From contig JADILM010000001.1 in the NCBI GenBank assembly GCA_016617785.1, forward strand, positions 4,464,001-4,528,000: a DNA stretch of 64,000 nt, written 5' to 3'. Of the stretch, positions 43,059-54,113 are shown piece by piece; position 1 is the stretch's first letter, and each line of letters starts with the position of its first letter. The DNA comes from Sporobolomyces roseus (lineage: Eukaryota; Basidiomycota; Microbotryomycetes; Sporidiobolales; Sporidiobolaceae). A program made the translations under genes and the position numbers. The notes under the pieces were generated by a model. The model was not told the origin of the DNA. It saw nothing but the letters and a program-made list of their open reading frames with translations, and made no database searches.

Positions 43059-45422
43059 ATGAGCCATGCTCAACCACCACCTCGACTAACTCTCGATACC
43101 TCTTCCCCTCCTCTCCGTTCTTCCTCTTTCTTCAATGTATCCTCCCTTCCCGACCTACTCCCTCCTCCTAGACCTCCACCGTCCCCTTCATCTCGTAACA
43201 ACCTATTCGATCAAGATTGGTCACCCATCACTCCAAATTTGAGGAGTAGAAGTTCGACGGCCGAGTCGAGGTTCAGTAGTGATTCGAAATCTAGTGCGCC
43301 TAGCACCGTTAGTGCCGCGAGTAGTAGGAAGAGCTGGATGGATATAGGGAGAGGAGATCATACAGTGAAAGGTTTACCGATATTCGACAAGACTCCCGTT
43401 CCAATTCCAGGTTACTCTCGAAACTCGTCTGAATTCGACTGGCCCCTAACACCTCCGCCTTCCGAACCATTCCATTCTCGACCTGACTCACTACCCATCT
43501 TCAATCTTCCCGCAACACCTCCATCTCCGCCTCAGTCAGATCGGTTCTCTTTCTCTCCTCGACCAACTCTCCCTTCCTCTCCCTCAACCGCAACGATCCT
43601 CCCTTCTACCGCCGGACACTCCTCAAACCCACTTCTCGACACACGACAAGCTCCATCCCTCAGAATGTCAGCTACATCTTCATATCTCCTTGGTGAAGGT
43701 CGACACGCGAGTGTTTACCTCGCAAGTTTCACTCCTCGCTCATCAACTTCCACTCCTCGATCCCCTGAACGTCAACTGTGCGCAGCAAAAAGGTTGTTCC
43801 CAGATCGAGAATCTCAATTATCTGGATTGGGAGAAGCTTTCATCCTTTCGAAACTCACTTCGCCAGTCACTACTTCTCCATCATCTCCACCGATCCCACT
43901 ACTCGAACGGAGGAAATCGAATGATGAATTGGCAGAGAGGGGAGCGAAACATATTCTAAGATTGTGGGGAGTCAAGGACGAGAGGGATGGATTGGAGTTA
44001 CCTGCGAAAGGGTTATTGGAGAGGAGTGATAGTCGGAGAAGTAGTAAGCGGTACAGCGAAGGATATGCCGGATCTCCGTTAAGAGGCGAAGAGGTCGTCG
44101 ATTCGAACAAACTTTTCCCTACCTCCTCAAATCGTTCGAAAGGTCCTCGACATTCAGAACCCATTCCCGTACCGACACGATCATCTCACGCTTCACCCTC
44201 AAGGCTACTCTCCTCCCTCGCACCTCCCCTCACTTCCTCCTCTGCCCAAAGACGTAGAACACAATCCGCCAACTCGACTCCTCCCGCTCCTGCCGTTCTC
44301 CCACCTCCGACACCTCCCTCTGACGAACCTCGAATCGATCTAATCCTCGAATTCTGTCCGTATGGAAATCTCCTACAGTTCGCGAGGAATCAACCGGAGA
44401 GGATGAATAAGAAAAGATGGTTCGATTGGAGTCGGGAATTAGTCAGTGCCGTTGCATGGAGTCATGATAGGAACGTTCTGCATGCCGATCTCAAACCGCA
44501 GAACATCATGGTCAGTCTCTTGTCTCTCTCCTTTGACTCGGACTCGAACTGATGAATCGGGAAAGGGTAGATTGCGAAAGATTTATCGACTAGATTGTGT
44601 GATTTTGGCATGTCACTCTTCTTACCGCCCTCCGACTCCCCTCGTTCCTCGTTCCCGACCGATCCACACGGTTTAGGAACCTCTTCTTATTCTCCACCAG
44701 AATTCGTCAAACCCTTACCCTCGACATTCTCTTACCCCTCCGACATCTTCTCCCTCGGTGTTACTTTATGCGTAATGGTCACGGGTCGAGAACCCTACGA
44801 AGGAGTGAGGAGCTTGGAGAGGATGGTGAGAGTTGGGGAAGGGGGTTGGTGGGAATGGGAAGAGAGAAGAAGGTTGAAAGAAATGGAGGGTGAAGAAGTT
44901 GAAGTTGAGGAAGGGGGTAGTTTGTACAATTTGAGTTTGGGGGACGATGGGTTGAGTAGGAAGGGGAGTTTGAGGAGTATGAGGAGTGTCAGAACGCTGA
45001 GTAGGAGGTCGGGGAGTAGTGAGAGTTTGAGGAGTTTGGCGAGTTTGGGAGGGACGAGGGATTGGGAAAAGATCGCTAGGAGTCTGTTGGTCGAGGATGG
45101 AAAGGAGGAGGAGGAGGAGGATACGTCAACTCCAGCACTCGAACAATTCACTCTCCCACCTCTGTCGAAACCTTCTTCTCCAACTCACTCGAGGAAGACT
45201 TCCCTAGATGGATCGTTCAGCTCGACATCATCACAGCCGATGAGGAATTATCCCGGTACGACAACACCGATTCAAACGTTCTTGGACGGAGTTAGTATCG
45301 TTCCGTTGGAAGTGAGGGATTTAATCAGGAAGATGGCGAGTCCGAGGGAGGTGGATCGACCGACTGCGAAGGAGGTATTGCTGGAGTTGGATCGTCTCGC
45401 GCAGAAGTATCTCGAGGAATGA
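43059..45422 (+). CDS. protein kinase, non-RD type, with long disordered N-terminus
   Basis: About 200 Ser/Pro-rich residues precede the kinase domain: LLGEGRHASVYLASF (Gly loop), LCAAKRLF (catalytic Lys), HILRLWGVKDERDG, a disordered insert, then DLILEFCPYGNLLQFA, NVLHADLKPQNIM (catalytic loop), intron 44511-44571, LCDFGMSLF (DFG), GTSSYSPPEF (APE-like) and SDIFSLGVTLCVMVTGREPY. The last half carries a Ser/Glu-rich insert before VPLEVRDLIRKMASPREVDRP. Catalytic Lys, Asp and DFG are present, so it should be active. The HRD arginine is Ala (HAD), making it a non-RD kinase. I cannot place it in a named subfamily. Confidence 0.85.
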
Positions 45423-46276
45423 AGGAGATAACTTGTATTTTCGACTCTTTGACCCCCTCGCTATTTTTTCTTGTATCTCTCTGAATATAGCTCTCTGTCT
45501 TCTCTCTTTGCTTGTAGCCCTAACATTAGTATAGTATATCATCATAATTCATAGTCGGCATTCTGGATAAATACTGCAGCCTTTCCGAGACGTCTCGTAA
45601 GCTTGCTTGAGGTTCTGGCCGTCTCATCCAAGGGTTGGACAACTCCGCCTCCTCAACTGTTCGGTCTGCTCGTCACTCCACACCTAGAGTTCTCTGCACG
45701 CTTCGAGACGGAAAGTCGGCAGGTCGCTCGAATCTTCGAAGGTCTGGGATCGATGAGAAGAGACAATTGCAGTGTTTTGTTTTTCGGATTCTTGGCGATG
45801 GTCCCTTATTCCCCCCCTCACCTTCAGAACATTCGATGCAGTGTTCCCCCGCCCCGCTATGATAGAAGCAGCAGAGAATGCAGGGAAGAAAAGAACACGG
45901 TAGTAGACAAACAACGTTGAACATTTTGAAGAGCAAGTTGAACCACTTCCAATCGATCAGTTCAAGTTGATTGAATTTGTGATCGGGGTACAGTAGATCG
46001 ATTGCGAATTGACCGTTTTGTCGTTGAAACTCGTGGCGGATTGAGAAGGATTTTGAACTGAAAAGCTTGGATAATCAGTATCCCCAAATCTGGATAAAGC
46101 CAAGCGGAATCAGGGTCAACCGTGGGGCTTCCATCGGTAGCTGCAGGCTGAGTGAATTCTTACCCCAGCATCATCGGACGACAAACTTCGGTCCTCCTCC
46201 TTTTCCCCTTTTCCTTCTTCCTTTCCCCTCTTCTTCTCCTTCATATCGTCCTCTTTCACTACTCCATCAACTCAAG
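45423..46276. other. intergenic, no gene seen
   Basis: Contains the kinase 3' region (AT-richer, tatagtatatc near 45,530) and the transporter upstream region with CT-rich sequence just before 46,277. Open frames at 45,603-45,936 overlap on both strands and resemble nothing. Confidence 0.4.
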
Positions 46277-48534
46277 ATGGTTCCTCTTCCTACCAAGATT
46301 TCACCCATGGCGGTCATCATGTACGTTGTCGTGCTCCTCATCTCCCGTCGATTTCGCGAAAGGGTCTGTTCGCTGACTCTCTATCGACCCCTCTCTTCGT
46401 TTCCACTATAATAGGGCTTCCTTCGCCGCATTCGGTGGTTTCCTGTGAGTATCATCACGCCCCTCTTTTGAAGAAGAAGGAGTTACCCTCGCGAACGAAA
46501 GGAAAGATTAACTGACTTTTTGGGTGCTTCCTTGGCGATGCCGTTTGGTAAACACAGTTACGGTTATGACACTGGATACATCTCGGGAGTCAAGGAGATG
46601 CCAGCGTGGTTGGAAATCTTTGGTGAACTTCAACCTGATGGAGCTTACCGAATCTCGTCTGGAACCAACTCTCTCGTAACTTCAATTCTTTCCGCTGGTA
46701 CCTTCGTTGGGTGAGTCGGAATTTCTCTCTTCCCTCGATGTTCATTGGACACTGACAGTTCTCGACATCCATAGTGCTCTCCTCGCTTTCCCTTTCGGTG
46801 ATTACCTTGGTCGTCGATGGGGAATTATCACTTATCTCTGCGTTTTCTGCCTGTACGTTTCATCTTCCCTTTTCTCGTTTCGACACAACACGAAGCTGAC
46901 TTCTCTTTATCTCAACAGCGGTGTCGCCCTTCAAACTGGAGGAAAGACTATTCCCATCTTCGTTATTGGTCGTGTCTTCGCCGGTCTCGGAGTTGGAGGA
47001 ACTTCCTGCCTTGTTCCCATGTACCAAGCCGAGTGCGCTCCCAAGTCCATCCGAGGAGGTCTCGTCGCCTGCTACCAATGGATGATTACTATCGGTCTCC
47101 TCATCGCAGCCGTGAGTTTTCGAGCTTTTCGAACATTTCCGTCTGATCGTCGCTTACTGAACTTCCGTACACTGCCAGGTCGTCGTCAACGGAACCAAGG
47201 ACATCAACAACGCTGCCTGCTACCAAATCCCCATCGGTCTCCAGTTCATCGTTCGTTTTCCGTCTCATCCTCATACTCAATCTCAGCTGAATCTCACTCC
47301 CTTTATGACTGATAGTGGGCAGCAATCCTCGGAATCGGACTCTTCATCCTTCCCGAGTCTCCTCGTTGGTTGCTCATGCGTGGTCGCGATGAAGACGCTC
47401 GTCGATCCCTCGCTCGTATCTTCAAGAACGATCCCGATTCGCAAGAAGTCAACGAAGAACTCGCTGAAATCGCTGCCAACTTGCACCACGAACGATCTCA
47501 AGGAACCGCTTCTTACATCGACTGCTTCCGTAACGGACCTGGACGAAACGGTCTTCGTACGATGACTGGTCTCGGTATTCAAGCTCTTCAACAACTCACT
47601 GGAATCAACTTCATCTTCTACTACGGGTAAGCTTCACTCAGTCTCTATCTCACAGTTACAGTGAGCTAGAGCTGATCGTTTCTTGTTCGACAGAACTTCG
47701 TTCTTCCAAAACTCCGGTATCGCCAACCCCTTCATCATCACTATCGCTACCAACGTTGTCAACGTAGGAATGACTGTTCCTGGTATCTGGGCTGTCGAGT
47801 ACGTCCTCGTTATCGCTTGTTGGCGAGTTTTGAGCTTTCCAAACGAAACTGATCGAAACTTTCTCTCGTTTGCAGCCGCCTCGGACGACGATTCCTCCTT
47901 CTCTACGGAGCCGCTGGAATGGCCTTCTCTCAATTGATCGTCGCCATCGTCGGTGTCGCCACTCCCGAGGGAAACCAAGCCGCACAAAAAGTCCTCGTCG
48001 CTTTCGTCTGTATCTTCATCGCTCACTTCGCCGCTACCTGGGGACCTCTCGCCTGGGTCGTTACGTCCGAGATCTACCCTACGACTACCCGAGGAAAGCA
48101 AATGTCAATGTCGACCGCTTCCAACTGGCTTCTCAATTTCGCAATCGGTTACGCTACTCCCTACCTTGTCGACGACGTCCCCGGCTCCGCTGGGCTTAAG
48201 ACCAACGTATTTTGGATCTTTGCGTGATATTCCACTGCCCTCATTCACCGGAACCATGAACTTACCTTTCGTTTTCGAATTTTCGCAGGGGGAGGATGTT
48301 GTGTCCTCTGTTTCCTTTTCACCTACTTCTGCATTCCCGAAACCAAGGGTCTCTCACTCGAACAAGTTGATATCCTCTACCGCAACTCGTCTATCCGCAA
48401 GTCCAACACTTTCCGCAAACAAATTCTCGACGAGAACATGGGTCACGAAACTCGAGACGCTTACGGAGCTCCCAAGAACAACGGTACCATCGACCACAAG
48501 GAGAAGGCCGACGTTGAGATGAGGGATGTTTAGA
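46277..48534 (+). CDS. hexose transporter, major facilitator superfamily
   Basis: Starts MVPLPTKISPMAVIM. Twelve membrane segments are expected. Sugar-porter signatures: YGYDTGYISG, GDYLGRRWG, VGGTSCLVPMYQAECAPKSI, PESPRWLLMRGR, QALQQLTGINFIFYYG, VDRLGRRFLLLYG, TSEIYPTTTRGKQMS and CIPETKGLSLEQVD. It ends KEKADVEMRDV. The QQLTGINF and PETKG motifs and the overall layout fit fungal high-affinity glucose transporters in the plasma membrane. About eight short introns. Sugar specificity is inferred. Confidence 0.92.
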
Positions 48535-49109
48535 TACCGCCTCGCTTCGTTTTAGATATCGCTTCATTGATACAGCATATCATTTTCTTCCCGTTTTCTC
48601 CTTTCCTTCCCACTATTGTATAAACTCGCACGCACTCTTCTCCTTACAAGTACATACTCTCGATAAAGACGTGTTCGTATTCGGATATAAACCTTGTTTG
48701 GGCTGTAAACATTAGTTATTCCCACAACATCTCACTTGCGAAGATTTGAGCTTTCGAAAGGAGCCGCTTTCCTCACAATCGGGAGCTTGATAAACTGTAA
48801 CTCGCAGAATATGCTACCCGGTTGACTGCATCTTCACTGTGACCCTCGCATTGCGAAGACTTGAAGAGCTTGCGACGAAAAAGAAAATGTTTGGAAAATG
48901 TCGCGAGTCGAAATAAGCTTTCGACAGTCCCGGAACGAGTCTCGCTTTCCTCCTTACCCTATCAGTAGAATCGTGATCGCAGCCGCTACCTACCGTCGTG
49001 ACAGCAGACATATTTGCTCTGCGAAGTCATCTGAGACAATTCGTCTCCTTCTCCGAAGAATCTCCGAAGTGCCCCCCTTTTAAGTTAACACTTCAATGCA
49101 CAGGAACCT
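48535..49109. other. intergenic, no gene seen
   Basis: Transporter 3' region (ttgtataaac, gataaagac) and the upstream region of the RS-rich gene. No family resemblance in the open frames. Confidence 0.4.
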
Positions 49110-50479
49110 ATGCACCTGGTGGACAGACTGATCACCGCTATCAAGGAACAAGATGTACTTTATACTATTATTTGGATCAAAGAATGGGAAGGAGAAGATT
49201 TAGGGCAGAACATAAACAAACTTCGTACGTCTACTCACACAACGCTCAGCTCAATGGGGCTAGCTGACAATATATTTGATAGACTCTACCGAGGACTGTA
49301 CACCCTTCTCAGCCGCTGTCGAATTGCCATACTCGCCTCTTCGAACTATCATTCTCCAAATCTTGTTACTCAGCGGAGCAGACTTTAGAGGTTGCAGGCT
49401 ACGGTCAAAGACGCAAGAGATGGGTAAGATGCTCAATAAGGTGCGGAGTGACCGGTCAAGCGGTGAGAAAGATCAAGGTGAGTTCTCCGGCAGCTCCACC
49501 CCGTTTCGCTCGCTGAACCTTTTGCTCTTCAGCGCACGACGCAAAGATGCTGCTCAAGCTACCGCTTGAAGAGGCAGCCGACTGGATTGACGAACACCTG
49601 CCTCCCCCGCCCAACTCCGATTCTCTCACTGGATCCGATATTCCTCTCCCACCTTCTCCTCGTTCGACACCGACACTCGCAACAGCTCCTCTCTTTTCAC
49701 CTCCTCATGTCTCTATTCCTCTGCCCAAAAAGACGCAGCATCAAACAGAGGAACCGAAACGACTCGACGAAACTCCGAAATCTCGCGATCAGCTCGCACT
49801 CATTCCTTCAACGCCCGTCAAGGATGAGCAAGGTACGACAGCGCTCCCTTCGCCGCCATCAACTGCCGAACTTGCTGCAACTGCAACATTCTCTTCAAAA
49901 CTTCCAAGTTTTACCCCTCCTCCGGAAAGCGTCGAAACGCCAGCCTCACCAGTACATCACCACACTATCTCGGGCTCGCTCAGCAAAGGAGGACAATCTA
50001 CGATAGCTCCTCGTCAACGTCGCGTATCTTCAAAGTCCCGTTCGCCTCGAATTCCCCTTCCCCTTCCCGAAACCTCCGAAACTCCACTCGATCGCCGCAC
50101 TGCGCGCTCCCGATCTCCTCACCTTTCTACATCCCCTCAATCAAGACGACGACCTGTCCTTCGTAGTCGCTCTCCGCCGATTCCTCCACGTCCGAATCAT
50201 CGTTCTCGTCGTCGCTTCCGATCCCCCTCATCTCACAAGTCGTATCCTCGCGTCCAGTCTCGCTCTCCTTCTCCTCGTCATATGAGGCTACGTTCTCCCT
50301 CTCCGCGCGGGCTCAGACGTCGCTCACCGTCCCCTCGGTATACAACTCAGCGATCTCCGACTCGATTCGAACGCGAGCGATTACCGAGTCCACTCTATGA
50401 AATAGGTCAACCTCTTCGCTGGGATCCTACGGTTGGGCTAGTAGCGGTACAGCGAAAGGGAGGTGATAGTCGTTGGTGA
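49110..50479 (+). CDS. RS-rich protein, paralogue 1
   Basis: Starts MHLVDRLITAIKEQDVLYTI. After an intron comes STEDCTPFSAAVELPYSPLR, TIILQILLLSGADF, a further intron, AHDAKMLLKLPLEEAADWID and EHLPPPPNSDSLTGSD. A long Pro/Ser-rich segment and an Arg-Ser tail follow (RSRSPSPRHMRLRSPSPRG, RRRSPSPRY). The N-terminal third is clearly homologous to 54114-55471, with matching introns. RS tails are typical of splicing-related nuclear proteins, but no RNA-binding domain is visible in this copy. Function not assigned. Confidence 0.7.
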
Positions 50480-50809
50480 CGAAGCGGAAAGTACGATGTG
50501 GTTTCAAGTTGTCTATAGTTCATCTGTTTGGTCTTAGTTTGTCGTTGTAGCTTTTTTAAGGATCAGTTCAAATCAGAAAACATACATGTTGTAGCAGTCA
50601 TTTGTTCAGGCAGGGCCGGAAAGGAATCAAGGAACCTGGGAAAGCTCGAGGTAGAAAGCTTTTTCGAGAAAAACTTAGTTCGAGCAGACTTCAAGCGTTA
50701 CATCAATAGCACCGTCAAGTCAGAACGCTGTGTATATTCTAGCTAGGTCACAATTCGCATCATCGTTTCAGCGCTTTACAAAGGAGGTATTTATCAGAGG
50801 ACGACCAAA
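50480..50809. other. intergenic, converging 3' ends
   Basis: Between two converging genes. Nothing was recognised. Confidence 0.4.
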
Positions 50810-52090
50810 TCATTCAGCTTCTTCCTGCTCTTCCCTGGCAGCTCTTTCGTGATCTATCTGCGCCGTCCTGAACCTTTCCTGCAACGTCTCTTGAGATGTG
50901 GGGCGCCTGCGGCCCTGGGAGCCACTTGCTTGATTATTTCGGGCAGCTCTTTGACGCTCCTCGTTCGCCGCCGCCCTCCTCGCATTATTCCAGCCAGGCT
51001 CCATACGTCGACGAAACTCATCATGCGACACCACGTCATGCGAAACTACTCTTGGGAACACGGGGGAAAACGAAGGATCGTCTCGACGCATCACTACGAA
51101 TGGTCCCTCGCGATGTGATCCCAGCTGCATCCGCTCACTGTACACGGTAGACTCAGGTGCGATAGGTGGTTCGATGTAGACTCGGCGTGAGGGAGCGGGG
51201 GTGCGAGGCCTCCTTACTTTGACGAGCAACCGAGCTGCTGTCCACTTTGTCAAGAGGGTCGGAATTCCGTCTACGCTCGTCAACGTCTGCGGGTAATGAG
51301 AGCATCAGTGACACGCGGAAAGCGTAAAGGGAATTGACCCACGAAACGAGTTCCATCTCGAACTGACTTCTCCAGCTCAGCGACACGCGAGATCAGCTCT
51401 ATCCAACCTTCGCCGTATAGCAATTCCGAGATGAGCTCTCCTCCCGACATGAACTTCCTTTCCATCTCTCTCGCCCATCGAGTCAAAACAACTCTCTCTT
51501 CCTCTCCCCTTGCAAGTACCTCAATCGTCTTTATCCGGGAGTCGAGCTCTGCCGTCCTTCGCTCCCGCCTGTCGAGACGATCTGACTGCATGCTGTTGGA
51601 TTTAGTGTGAGATCGGAGGAACAGTAAGCGAAAGAGTTCGGGTGGTTCGTAATGGGAGGAGTTGAAAGAGAAAGGAAAAAGACACCTCTCAGGGTTTTGA
51701 ACAAGTGCGCGGACTTCTCGGACTGAACCCACTTTGCGCCCTCCACGAGAGGATCTTCACCGCATCTCGGAAATTCAATGACCATATCGAGCGCGTCGGA
51801 AAAGGACGAGTTCCACGGCCTTTTTCGCATCATCAATCTACGACAATTCTTGCAGCGTTCTGTTCATCAGCTTCACTAGCGTGCGAGGAATTCAGATTGC
51901 TGGATCTACCTCCAACACGAGCAACCCCCAGTGAAAGAACAAGCTGTGAGCTGGCAGAATGGCGAAGTTTGGCGAGAGACTCGGAGATTTCTAGCTCAAG
52001 CTTCAAGAGTGACTCCGTGTCGAGAGAGAGAGCGAATGACTTTCGAGGTAAAGAACGTCGACCTACGTTTCCCTGTAGTCGCTCAGTCAT
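50810..52090 (-). CDS. charged, probable coiled-coil protein
   Basis: Start MTERLQGNVGRRSLPRKSFA at 52,090, then a helical segment (LLKLELEISESLAKLRHSAS). After one or more introns, which I could not fix exactly, come SDRLDRRERRTAELDSRIKT, IEVLARGEEERVVL and ELISRVAELEKSVRDGTRF, a heptad-like charged region. The last exon ends NNARRAAANEERQRAARNNQ, RFRTAQIDHERAAREEQEEA. No known domain. That a gene exists is fairly likely because helical segments recur on one strand; the exact model is uncertain. Confidence 0.45.
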
Positions 52091-52303
52091 CGATCATAGA
52101 AACTTAAGCTGATTCGACAGAATTTCGAACTTTCGAAGCAGAGAGAGAAAGCTCTCTCTTTCCCTCTTCCAATCTTTCTCTCTCGAATCTCTCTCACTCC
52201 CGAGTAGAGATGAGATCAAGAATCCATTTCCTATCCTTTGTAACTTCCAAGCTATCTTTCCTACTCTTTCCTTACTCCAAAAATCTAAAACAAGTTTTTT
52301 TCC

Positions 52304-53348
52304 TCACTTTGTAATTCCTCCCAAGCTATCAGCGATCAAACTAGCTAAAGTGTTTGCTGCATCTTGATTCCCAGTACTATCTCCTCCTCCAGTAGTAGCG
52401 GTCGAATCGGGAGTTGAATTTTGAGGTTGAGAATCAGAGGAAGAGGAAGAGCTGCTGTAACCTCCTTGAGAATCTTGAGGGGAGTAGTATCCACCAGTCT
52501 GAGGGTCTTGAGCTCCTCCTCCAGCGTAAGATTGAGGATCGTAGCCTCCTCCTCCTCCTGAGTAACCTTGAGGATCGTTTTGTGAAGGAACGTAACCTTG
52601 ATCGTAACCTCCTTGAGGAGGATAATAACCTTGATCAGTCGAGGGATAGTACTCTCCTCCTCCTTGTTGCGAAGGATCAACGTATTGACCTGAACCATCG
52701 TCGGCGTAAGGAACTGATTCGTAACCGGATTGAGGTTGATCTTGTTCGTCGTAAGTTTGAGTGGGTTGGTAAGAGGAATCATCGGGAGTTTGAGAAGAGT
52801 CGTCGGAGTTGACGGGTTGAGAGGTCGAGTCATCGGGAGTGGTGGAGTCGTCCGAGGGAGTAGAGGAGTCATCGTTTGAAGGAGTAGAGGAGTCTGTCAA
52901 GAATCGTCAAGTTCAATGTGAGATCTCTAGAGAGAGTGATATCGAAGCATCATCAAGACTGACCTGATCCATCAGAAGCATCGCTTGAAGGAGTAGACGA
53001 GGTATCATCACCTTCAGAAGGAGTTGACGAATCTGTGTCTCATCGAAATGGAATCAGTCTCGCTTCAATCAAGAGAGACTGAGATCCAAAGAATAAGAGG
53101 TTCACCTGAATTAGTTGAAGGATCTATTTGTATAGTAACAGGAGTTCCAGTAGCTTGAGGTTGAGCAGCATCAGAAGCGACCGAAGTTGAATCTTGACTC
53201 TTGTTGAGGAGGTTCGATTGTTGTTGTTGGAGAGGAAGTGCGAGAGCGAGGGAAGGGATGAGGAAGAGGTATGAGAGGAGCACTATACTCAAGAGAGAAA
53301 GAGTCAGTGATTGGAGTGAGAGTAGAGGAGGAAGTAAGAAAGCTTACT
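52304..53348 (-). CDS. secreted low-complexity Ser/Gly/Gln/Tyr-rich protein
   Basis: Signal peptide MLLSYLFLIPSLALALPLQQ. Small exons of Ser/Thr/Asp repeats (DSSTPSEGDDTSSTPSSDAS, DDSSTPSDDSTTPDDSTSQP) lead to a Tyr/Gly/Gln/Pro tract (YYPPQGGYDQGYVPSQNDPQ, GYSGGGGGYDPQSYAGGG). The C-terminus is ANTLASLIADSLGGITK. It is likely an extracellular or wall-associated structural protein. The composition resembles phase-separating or amyloid-prone tracts, which is only a compositional remark. The start codon appears to be split by an intron: A at 53,348 and TG at 53,282-53,281 (see findings). No GPI signal was seen. Confidence 0.75.
53283..53347 (-). other. intron splitting the start codon
   Basis: Donor gtaagc, a ctgac branch-like site, acceptor tatag. 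Joining the flanks gives ATG followed directly by a strong signal peptide. Confidence 0.6.
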
Positions 53349-54113
53349 GTTGAAGTCTTGAAGTTGAATGGTTGAGTGATTTTGAAGTGAAGGGGAGGAG
53401 GAAGAGAAGCGGAGGAGCGGAGCAAAGAAGACGAAGAGATGAGTGCTGCGGGCTGCGAAAGAGGGAGAAGAGAGAAAGAGCGAAGGGAGATCGTTTCGCT
53501 GAGAAGGTTTTTGGATTCTGTCAACTTGATTCCTTTCAAGTGAGGGTATCGTTATACGTATGAGGTGAATGTAGTGATTGTAGTGGGTATGTTCGAGCGA
53601 AAGCGAGGACCGGGTCTAGTCGAGTAATCGCATAACCAATTCGAAAACGACAAAAGTAATTGAATTGATGAATGGCGACCTATAGGAACGGTCTTGAGGT
53701 CGGCTCAGTTCTCGCTTAGCCTCTCAGATGACTGGAGAGAAAAGCGAAACGTACCTAATCCAACACGGCGATGGGCAGACGAAAAGAGCGAAGCGAGAAA
53801 TCGCTCGAAACGAAGAATCTCCTCGATTCGACCAATTTCGCCATGAGAGAGTGTACGGGACGTCATGAGCTCACGAGCAGATACTTGGAATGACTGAGCC
53901 GCTACCTGACGATGCGAAAAGAAGGGGAGAGGGAAAGAGGAAGAAAGTATTCGGGAAGGAGACGGGCAGCATCAGCGCGACACCAGAATCGTGTGTAGCA
54001 AGGTTGAAAGGCTCAGAAGCGGTTCCGAAGCGACTCAAAAGCAGCAAAAGACGAATCGATCAAACTCGCTCCTCTTGCACTCTACCATCACCTCAGATTC
54101 GATTCGCCACGCC
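53349..54113. other. divergent intergenic region
   Basis: Between the secreted protein gene (minus) and RS-rich paralogue 2 (plus). Repeated GCGAAGCGAGAAA-like words occur near 53,740-53,810. No gene was recognised. Confidence 0.4.

Noticed and set aside
45603..45936. Overlapping frames on both strands in the kinase-transporter gap
   Set aside because: Mutually antisense, no motif, no splice support.
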